From the NCBI GenBank assembly GCA_044356865.1, contig JBIKVN010000008.1:1-29945 (forward strand): DNA of 29,945 nucleotides. The letters are read 5' to 3'. The position numbers and the translations under genes are program-made. The stretch is from JBEIUL01 sp044356865 (lineage in GTDB: Bacteria > Planctomycetota > Phycisphaerae > Phycisphaerales > SM1A02). This document shows positions 23,814 through 29,945 of the stretch, in pieces; within the stretch, counting starts at the first letter, position 1; each line of letters begins with the position of its first letter. The notes under the pieces were generated by a model. That model did no database searches. It saw only the letters and a program-made list of their open reading frames with translations, and was not told the origin of the DNA.

Positions 23814-24410
23814 GGAGCACGATCTCGGCGGGTCGCGACATCCCGCGAGCCGTCGGGCATGGGTTGGTCGCCAGGCAGGTGGTGCCGCGGAACGAGGACG
23901 ACCCGGCCGTACGCGCCCGGATGTCCGATCACCACCTCGACTGGGCCTCCCTCGACCCGACGCACCTGCCGCACCGCGGCCCTTTCCGAGTCGAAGTCGT
24001 GTTGCGTGCCGTGCGCCCGGGCCGTCCGGCGTGACCTTTCCAGAGCCTACCGACGCTCGACAAGCACCCGAAGAGCCCCTGGAAAGGCCGGGCTTTCGCG
24101 TGGGCGCCCGTCCGGTCCTTGCCGGCGTCGCCCATGGGAGCGGTGGACCCGCCCCCCAAGGGCGGTCTCGCTCGGGTCGAGGGCCGCGGCGACCTTCCGG
24201 ACACCGCGGTCGCCGGCCTTGCCGAAGGGGACCGCCTCGGTCTTGAACCCGGGCGCGAAGGTGCGGCGGGGTGGCTTGCGGACGGTCTTCCGGGGCTTGT
24301 CCGTGGATCTTTCCCGGCGAGCACTCTCGCCGATCGGGGTGTCCACGGAATCGGGGCGGGCCCGGGACCGCTGCGCCCTCTCGCCGGGACGGAGGGCTTC
24401 GCTGCATCGC
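23691..24410. other. Gene-poor region after the acyltransferase gene
   Basis: About 720 bases without a secure gene. The first 123 bases belong to the direct repeat. A plus-strand frame ending at 24034 has coding-like third positions from about 23850 (for example HLDWASLDPTHLPHRGPF) but no recognisable identity. Around the start of the transposase relic there is an inverted repeat CCTTTCCAG (24035-24043) / CTGGAAAGG (24079-24087). The sequence 24065-24105 could also fold into an imperfect stem (CACCCGAAGAGCCC with GGGCTTTCGCGTG). The rest, 24299-24410, shows nothing. Confidence 0.5.
24080..24298 (-). pseudogene. IS3-family transposase orfA relic
   Basis: On the minus strand the frame reads KPPRRTFAPGFKTEAVPFGK, then AGDRGVRKVAAALDPSETAL. 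This follows the helix-turn-helix of IS3-type OrfA proteins, whose usual pattern is RRTF-P-FK-E-V...GDRS...VA-DLDL-ETAL. Soon after ETAL the frame shifts: the next recognisable residues, GDAGKDRTGAHAKAR, lie in another frame and match the usual DAGKGP-GAL segment. The remainder of OrfA and all of OrfB are missing, and no terminal inverted repeats could be assigned. It is inactive debris of an insertion sequence next to a segmental duplication. The call rests on motif recognition, not on a database search. Confidence 0.6.
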
Positions 24411-25166
24411 TCAAGCCGGTGGCGGCTCGGCATCGGCCGCGACGGGGAAGAGCGGCGGACCGCGGAATGTCCCGTCACCGCAGAATCGACTCCGCTCGTC
24501 GGCGAGGAATCGTTCCCGGAACTCATCGTTGAGCCTCGAGGACTGGCGCGTGAATGGCTCGTCACGAGACCATGGACCCGGCGCCGGCTGGAGTCCGAGA
24601 TACTCGAGCACACGGGCGGATTCCGCGTCGGGATCCGCGACGAAGTCCTCGTACCAAACCGTGAGATGGTCGAGTCCGAAGACCGAGAACAGCCTCCCGA
24701 GCAGCGCGTTCTGGAACTCCGTCTGCCGGATCTCCGTACTGATCGCATCGAAGTCGTACGCCGGCGCATCGCCCTTCGGCAGCCGGGACGCGCCGGCCGA
24801 GCTCCAGATGCCGGTGTGCCTTGCGATGTAGAGCGAGATTCCTTGCCGGATCACGTCGCGCCGTCGCAGGCATATGACTTTCCTCCCGTCGAGCTGCGTG
24901 ATGAAATCCGGATACCGGCAGCTCGCCTTGACCTGCCACGCGTGCATCTTCACCACGAGCAGACCGGCTTCGGACTCGTGGGCAAAGAGGTAGTCGAGGT
25001 AGCTGCCTACCGGTCTTGCGGGATCGGCAACGAAGGAAGGGTGCCGGGCGACGTTGTCCGGGTTGAAGTACTCCAACCCCTTCGGCGTGCCGCCGAGCCG
25101 GCGCCAGATCTCGCTCGCGAAGTAGCTGCCGCCGGAACGGGCCGTGGAAAGGATCCAGACGATCAT
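24411..25166 (-). CDS. Stf0-type sulfotransferase
   Basis: A 251-residue enzyme predicted to move sulfate from PAPS to a carbohydrate or lipid. The PAPS 5'-phosphosulfate loop is LSTARSGGSYFASE (residues 6-19). The segment GLLVVKMHAWQV is followed by VICLRRRDVIRQGISLYIARHTGIW, the conserved R-R-D-x4-Q-x2-SLY-AR-TG-W block of Stf0/NodH-like sulfotransferases (PF09037). VWYEDFVADPDAESARVLEYLGL near the end is also typical. Length fits the family (about 240-260). The ATG at 25166 places the PAPS loop at the N-terminus as expected. The gene is divergent from the DUF6473-like gene with about 160 bases between starts. It is a second sulfotransferase in the locus, unrelated in detail to the one fused to the GT2 protein. 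Confidence 0.85.
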   Translation of the reverse strand: MIVWILSTARSGGSYFASEIWRRLGGTPKGLEYFNPDNVARHPSFVADPARPVGSYLDYLFAHESEAGLLVVKMHAWQVKASCRYPDFITQLDGRKVICLRRRDVIRQGISLYIARHTGIWSSAGASRLPKGDAPAYDFDAISTEIRQTEFQNALLGRLFSVFGLDHLTVWYEDFVADPDAESARVLEYLGLQPAPGPWSRDEPFTRQSSRLNDEFRERFLADERSRFCGDGTFRGPPLFPVAADAEPPPA

Positions 25167-25326
25167 GCGTTGATCCAGGCCCGATGCCGACGACTGACGG
25201 CAAAGGCCTTGACGACCGGAGGTCACATCGACACGAGGATTCCGCCCGGACGACAAAATCCCGCAAGGCCGGTCGCGTCGCCGATGAGACGAGCCTCCAG
25301 GCCGAAAGGGTTCCGGATTGGCGACG

Positions 25327-26184
25327 ATGAACCGTCATCTCTACGCGGATCTTGACCGGCCCTGGATCGATTACCAGATGTGGGCACCGCCAAGCGTGCC
25401 GGGAAAGCTCTTTCGGGGCCCGCCCATTGATCTCACCAAGCGGTACATGGCTTGCCTTGGCGCCGCGCAGACTTTCGGAAGATTCTGCCATGAGCCGTAC
25501 CCGACGATCGTCGCCCGACGACTCGGCATCCAGGCGCTCAATCTCGGCGCGGGAGGAGCGGGGCCTCGGTTCTTCCTGAATGAAGGGCTCCTTGGCCTGG
25601 CCAACGGGGCTTCGCTCGCGATCATCCAGGTGCTTCCCGCCCGCAGCGAGGGAAACTCCTGGTTCGATACGAGCCGTACCGGAACGATGCGGGGGATGCG
25701 CATCTCCGACCGGAAGGAGATGCGATTCGAAGACTGGCTCCAGGAGTTCGTTCGGTCGGAGACTCCGGCCGCGGTCGAGCAGGCCATCCGGGAAACCCGC
25801 GAAGGCTACTGCGCGCACATGCAGCAGTTGCTCCGTTCGATCACCGTGCCCAAAGTCCTCCTTTACTTCTCGGATCGCGCGCCGGCGTATACATGCGACT
25901 ACACGACCCTCTACGGCATACTCAGGAGCCCGCCGCAGCTTGTCGACGACACCGTCGTGTCGCGGCTCATTCCCTTCGCGGATGCGTACGTGGAATGCGC
26001 GTCGCCGCCGGATGGCCCCCAGCGCCTGTGGACGGCGGATCATCCGATCGACGGTGCCAAGCTGATCGACGGCTGTCTCTTCAACACCTACTACCCGACT
26101 CCCGAGATGCATGTCGAGGCGGCAAACGCCCTCGAGAGGGCGTGCCGCGGCATGGTGCGATCTCCGGAGGGTCGATCGGCCTGA
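25327..26184 (+). CDS. DUF6473-like protein (SGNH-hydrolase-like fold suspected)
   Basis: A 285-residue protein without signal peptide or membrane helix. The opening FRGPPIDLTKRYMACLGAAQTFGRF, followed by PYPTIVARRLGIQALNLGAGGAGPRFFL and ASLAIIQVLPARS, matches my recollection of DUF6473, a family seen in alphaproteobacteria and others near sulfotransferases and glycosyltransferases. The GAAQTFG loop sits where the GDS motif would be in SGNH hydrolases, but without the serine. Near the end DHPIDGAKLIDG could be a counterpart of the D-x-x-H block (DHPID). Function is unknown. ATG 25327 was chosen; TTG 25318, seven bases after AAAGGG, is an alternative adding three residues. Divergent from the Stf0 gene, it probably serves the same pathway. 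Confidence 0.7.
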   Translation: MNRHLYADLDRPWIDYQMWAPPSVPGKLFRGPPIDLTKRYMACLGAAQTFGRFCHEPYPTIVARRLGIQALNLGAGGAGPRFFLNEGLLGLANGASLAIIQVLPARSEGNSWFDTSRTGTMRGMRISDRKEMRFEDWLQEFVRSETPAAVEQAIRETREGYCAHMQQLLRSITVPKVLLYFSDRAPAYTCDYTTLYGILRSPPQLVDDTVVSRLIPFADAYVECASPPDGPQRLWTADHPIDGAKLIDGCLFNTYYPTPEMHVEAANALERACRGMVRSPEGRSA

Positions 26185-26687
26185 CTCACCCCGGAACGCC
26201 GGCCGAAGGTCGACAGAGTCCGGCTGATTCGATCTCCCTCCCGTTCGAAGCGGCAAGAGGTCGCCGATGCCCGGGCCGGTTCGAGGCGACCACGAGGCCG
26301 AACTCCGGGCGGCGCGGACGCGATTTCCGACTCACCACCAAGGCGACGTCGGCGAGCCGCGACCGGATCTCCCGCCGGCGCTCGCGACGAACCGAACCCG
26401 ATCCCCGCGAAGACGGAGCCACCGTCCGAGAACGCAGGACCGGGAACTCGGCATTTCGGGCCCGCCGCGTCAAGTCCCGACGGTTGGGTCCTTTGGCGAA
26501 ATCGCCGCCGCATTCTTGCCGACGGCCCGACGCCGGCATTCCGGCGAATGTTCCGTGAACCACGTCCGACAACCGCGACAACAAGGCGCCTGGCCGTCAT
26601 AGTGCCCGTTTTTCGCGGACTTTTGCCGGGGAACGAGAACCCCATCGCGTTCACCCGAGAACCCCGTCCCGTCTTCCGGGAGCCTGA
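26185..26687. other. Intergenic region before the giant glycosyltransferase gene
   Basis: A 503-base gap. I see no gene in it: frames on both strands are arginine- and proline-rich with no recognisable motif. It should contain the promoter of the downstream gene, and the final part is less GC-rich (gcccgtttttcgcggactttt near 26602-26622) than the rest, but no clear -35/-10 pair stands out. Confidence 0.4.
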
Positions 26688-29600
26688 ATGGATCCGCAGT
26701 CCCGCCCCCCTCGTCGCGCCGGCCTCCCGCTGCTCTCGTTCATCTGCGAGACCGACGCCGACCTCATGCCGCATTTCGTGCGCTGGTACCGGAACCTCGG
26801 GGTCGACCGCTTCCACCTGATCGTCCACGGCCCGTGGGACGAGGCGAACCTCGCGGCGGTGGCCGCCCTGCCCGGGGTCGAGATCACCGCCCGCCTGCAC
26901 GAGCCGTTCTGCAAGTCGCTCAAGTGCGACGCCCTCACCGCCGTCGCCCGCCGCCACCTCGGCGAGTGGATCCTCATCGCCGACGCGGACGAGTTCCTCG
27001 AGCTGCCCGCCGACGGCATCGAGGGCACCATCGCGGCGCTCGAGGCGGCCGGCATCGACGAGCTCTACGCGACGCTCATCCAGCGGGTCGCCGCGGACGG
27101 CAGCCTGCCCGAGGTCGGGCCCGACAGCGACCTCGACGCGACGTTCCCGATGTTCCACGTCGGCCTCTGCGAGGACATGGGGCTGGTGAATCCCGCCTGG
27201 CGCAGCAAGTACCCCCTCGCCCGCGTCGGGCCCGACTTCGTCTACCAGCGAGGCAACCACCTGCCGGGCAACCGCCGCTCGGTCGCCCACGCGCCGATGC
27301 GAGGCGTGCTGCACCACTTCAAGTGGCGCGGCCGCCTCTTCGACGCGTTCTCGCGCGAGCGCGGCGAAGGCACCAACTTCCGCGAGATGGCCGTCTACCG
27401 GAACTGGCTCGAGGCGCACGGTCGGCTGCCGATGGCGGGCGCGAAGCCCTGCTCGCGGGCCGCCCTCGAGGCCGAGGGCTGGCTGCGCCGCCCGTCGGCG
27501 GCGGAGCAGGCCGGCCTCGCCGCCCTGGTGCGCGAGCGCGACCTGGCCGCCGCCAAGCGGCTGCGGGTCGGCCTCGTGACCTTCGAACTCGGCGGTCCGG
27601 GCACCCCCAACGGCGGCATCGCGACCGCGATGTCGGCCCTCGCCAAGCTGCAGGCGGCCCACGGCATCGACGTCGAGGTCTTCTACTGCCCGTTCCAGCA
27701 GCCGCGCGAGCTGCCGCCGCTCTGGCTCGAGTACTGGTCGACCTTCGGGGTGAAGTTGCATTACATCCCCCGCCACTCGACAACCGAGGACCGCGGGCTC
27801 GAGACCCTCGAGGTCGCGAACGCGATCGTCGAGGCGGTGCGGAAGGAAGGCCGCTTCGACCTTCTGCACTTCCACGACACGCAGGGCTTCGCCGCCCCGT
27901 TCGGCATGCGGAAGGCCGAGGGCGTCGAGTTCACCGAGACCACGATCGCGATCACGACGCACGGCGGCACCCGCTGGCACAACGAGCCGAACGGCACGCC
28001 GTGGGACGAGGACGCCTACCGGCAGGAGCTCATCGCCCAGCGGCTCTGCGACGTGGTGGTATCGCCGAGCGCCTACCTCATCGGCTGGAACCGCGATCTC
28101 GCGGCCCTGCCCGAACGGACCATCGTCCTGCCGAACGTGCTCGAGCCCGAGAGCAAGTCGTTCGCGGCGCGGCCCGAGCGTCCCATCGTGCCGCGGTGCC
28201 TCGCGTTCTTCGGCCGCGTCGAGCAGCGCAAAGGCTTCGACCTCTTCCTCGCGGCCCTGCGCGAGCTGGCCGCCACCACCGACCTCCGGCCCGACGTCCT
28301 GGTCCTCGGCCGCTTCGGGAACGGCCAGTCGCAGGCCCGCTTCGACGCCGAGACGGCGGGGCTGCCCTTCCGCATCGAGCACCACCGCTCGCTCAATCCG
28401 CAGCAGGCGCTGCGGCTGCTGAAGGAACGGACGGCGCTCGCGATCATGCCCTCGCGGCTCGAGAACTCGCCCTATGTCGCCTACGAGGCGATGGAGAACC
28501 AGCTTCCCTTCCTCGTCAGCTTCACCGGCGGCACCGCCGAGCTCGTCCGCCCCGAGGACTGGCCGCAGGCCGAGCTGCCCATGGACCCGCCGGCGATGGC
28601 TGCGAAGTTCGCGGAAGTCCTTCGCCACGGGTTGCAGCCGGCGCGGCTCGCGCTCGATCCGCTCGAGATCGAGCTGCGGAACCTCGTGACTTGGCGCGAG
28701 CTGGCCGAGCAACGCGGCGGATTCGGGAAGCCGTCTCCCGCCCCGCGCTTCGCGCGGCATGGGCTTTCCGACTGGCGGTCCGCCGCGGCCCGCGACCCGG
28801 GCGAGCTGGTGGCGCTCGTGCCGGAGGGCCTCGTGATCGACGAGGGACACCTGCGTTCGATGGCCGGGGTTCTTTCGATTGATCCCTCGACGGACGCCGT
28901 CGAGGGCTACGCCGCGGTCGTCGACGACGAGTTGGGCACCGCGACCACCTCGCGTTACATCCGGAGCAAGGCGACGCGGCACGAGGCCGCGGCGCTCGCC
29001 GGGCCGCAGCCGGTGGTGATCCGGGCCGGCACGCTGGCCGGGCTCGCCGCGGACCTCGAACGGGCCGCGCCCGAGGGGCTTTATCCGGCGCTGATGACCG
29101 CCCTCGACGCGGCGGGCAAGGACGTGCTCGGGGTTCCCCTGTGCACGCACGTCCATCGGATGCGTACGGGGCTCGAGCAGCGCTCGCTCGGCACGCGGCT
29201 CTGGCTGCCGGTCGGGCGACAACCGAAGGCCGAGCGGCCGGCGCGGTCGGGCGACCAGATCTGGCAGCTCTGCGGGCGGCTGCACGAGGATCCCTACGTC
29301 GCGATCTCGATGTTCTCGACCGACACGCCGTTCGGGGCGCTCTCGCTCCATCCCGAGGCGTTCGAGGGCCGGCCCTCGCTGCACCTCATCACCCTCGGCA
29401 ACTCGTTGCTGTGGGCAGTGCCGACCATGCTGCCGCAACGGATCGCCGAGGCCCGCCGCCGCTGGCCGCAGGCCCACTTCCGCGTGCTTGCCTCGGACGA
29501 GGTCGAGCTGAAGGCCCTTCGCAGCGCCGGCATCCCGGCCATCCTCGGCAACCTCAACATGTTCGCCGACGAGCGGGTCTTCCGGCCGCTCGCGCCGCGC

Positions 29601-29945
29601 GAGGGCGACCCCGTCGAGCCGGCGATGGACGCCGTCTGCATCGGGGCGCTCGAGCTTCGCGAGAACCATTACCTCGCCCGGCTCATCCCCTCGCTCGGCC
29701 TTGTCCACAACCGCTACGAGGGCATGGAAGACGTCGGCGACGAGGTGCGGAAGCTCCTGCCGCAGGCGACCTACCTGACCGATTCCGCGGAACGCCCCGA
29801 GGGGTTCTTCTATCCCTCGAACGACCAGCTCGTCGGTTGGATCAACCGGGCCTCGACCGGGCTCGCGCTTTCGCAGACCGGCGGGACCTGCCTGCCGACC
29901 GCCCAGTACCTGCTCTGCGGCACGCCGGTCGTGTCGGTGCCGAAC
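26688..29945 (+). CDS. Giant multi-domain glycosyltransferase (partial, 3' end outside window)
   Basis: An uninterrupted frame of 1086 codons that runs off the window; no stop was met on reading it through. Residues about 14-260 form a GT2/GT92-like domain (LLSFICETDADLMPHFVRWYRN; D99-A-D101 in IADADEF; HHFKWRGRLFDAF). Residues about 295-670 are a GT4 domain: LVTFELGGPGTPNGGIATAM, FGRVEQRKGFD (R510, K515) and SRLENSPYVAYEAM with the E592-x7-E600 pair. From about 700 onward comes a further region, whose end resembles a GT-B glycosyltransferase: HFRVLASDEVELKALRSAG, NLNMFADERVF, then GLALSQTGGTCLPTAQYLL and CGTPVVSVPN. It probably adds several sugars in sequence to a cytoplasmic glycan. CGGGAG lies five bases before the ATG. 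Confidence 0.85.
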   Translation, partial: MDPQSRPPRRAGLPLLSFICETDADLMPHFVRWYRNLGVDRFHLIVHGPWDEANLAAVAALPGVEITARLHEPFCKSLKCDALTAVARRHLGEWILIADADEFLELPADGIEGTIAALEAAGIDELYATLIQRVAADGSLPEVGPDSDLDATFPMFHVGLCEDMGLVNPAWRSKYPLARVGPDFVYQRGNHLPGNRRSVAHAPMRGVLHHFKWRGRLFDAFSRERGEGTNFREMAVYRNWLEAHGRLPMAGAKPCSRAALEAEGWLRRPSAAEQAGLAALVRERDLAAAKRLRVGLVTFELGGPGTPNGGIATAMSALAKLQAAHGIDVEVFYCPFQQPRELPPLWLEYWSTFGVKLHYIPRHSTTEDRGLETLEVANAIVEAVRKEGRFDLLHFHDTQGFAAPFGMRKAEGVEFTETTIAITTHGGTRWHNEPNGTPWDEDAYRQELIAQRLCDVVVSPSAYLIGWNRDLAALPERTIVLPNVLEPESKSFAARPERPIVPRCLAFFGRVEQRKGFDLFLAALRELAATTDLRPDVLVLGRFGNGQSQARFDAETAGLPFRIEHHRSLNPQQALRLLKERTALAIMPSRLENSPYVAYEAMENQLPFLVSFTGGTAELVRPEDWPQAELPMDPPAMAAKFAEVLRHGLQPARLALDPLEIELRNLVTWRELAEQRGGFGKPSPAPRFARHGLSDWRSAAARDPGELVALVPEGLVIDEGHLRSMAGVLSIDPSTDAVEGYAAVVDDELGTATTSRYIRSKATRHEAAALAGPQPVVIRAGTLAGLAADLERAAPEGLYPALMTALDAAGKDVLGVPLCTHVHRMRTGLEQRSLGTRLWLPVGRQPKAERPARSGDQIWQLCGRLHEDPYVAISMFSTDTPFGALSLHPEAFEGRPSLHLITLGNSLLWAVPTMLPQRIAEARRRWPQAHFRVLASDEVELKALRSAGIPAILGNLNMFADERVFRPLAPREGDPVEPAMDAVCIGALELRENHYLARLIPSLGLVHNRYEGMEDVGDEVRKLLPQATYLTDSAERPEGFFYPSNDQLVGWINRASTGLALSQTGGTCLPTAQYLLCGTPVVSVPN

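Noticed and set aside
26091..29708. A minus-strand open frame of about 1205 codons antisense to the giant glycosyltransferase
   Set aside because: It has no domain pattern, is rich in Arg/Gly/Glu, and exists because the high G+C content removes stop codons opposite a real gene. The plus strand shows clear GT motifs.
1..29945. tRNA, rRNA, CRISPR or prophage features
   Set aside because: No cloverleaf-like sequence with CCA, no rRNA core, no regularly spaced repeats and no phage structural or integrase genes were seen by eye on either strand.

Overview
The window is high-GC bacterial DNA, roughly 70% G+C, with very strong G/C bias at third codon positions. It probably comes from a planctomycete, perhaps the class Phycisphaerae. 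Two things suggest this: the N-terminal/GAF/receiver protein at 6766-8334 has the layout I associate with planctomycete GAF proteins, and the small acidic protein at 9505-9966 resembles proteins I recall from that phylum. No rRNA, tRNA or CRISPR array is visible, so the placement is an inference.

Left part (1-9453), ordinary chromosome. A partial BON-domain gene is divergent from a PAC2-family gene. A three-gene minus-strand operon follows, tightly coupled by two ATGA overlaps. It encodes an ABC ATPase, a GldF-type permease fused to a GldG-type domain, and a DUF4340 membrane-anchored protein. Next come a GAF/receiver signalling protein on the plus strand and the release-factor methyltransferase PrmC on the minus strand.

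Middle part (9505-17905), start of a surface-glycan locus. A small unknown gene and a starch-synthase-like GT4 glycosyltransferase run on the plus strand. Convergent to them is a minus-strand operon with a Wzt-type exporter ATPase carrying a C-terminal glycan-binding-type domain, a Wzm-type permease, and a 1176-residue fusion. The fusion contains a degenerate GT2 unit, an intact GT2 unit and a PAPS-dependent sulfotransferase. A separate small methyltransferase gene lies upstream on the same strand.

Right part (18183-29945), accessory and rearranged. It holds a methyltransferase with a C-terminal carbohydrate-binding-like module, a zinc-ribbon methyltransferase, and an AT3/SGNH acyltransferase ending in the same kind of module. 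A decayed duplicate of that acyltransferase tail lies upstream of the gene. There is also an IS3-type transposase relic, an Stf0-type sulfotransferase divergent from a DUF6473-like protein, and the first 1086 codons of a giant multi-domain glycosyltransferase that runs off the window.

Taken together, the genes from about 9.5 kb onward look like a locus for a sulfated, methylated and O-acylated surface polysaccharide. Glycosyltransferases would build it, the sulfo-, methyl- and acyltransferases would decorate it, and the Wzm/Wzt pair would export it. The most unusual elements are the GT2-GT2-sulfotransferase fusion, one binding module attached to two unrelated enzymes, and the fossil duplication beside transposase debris.
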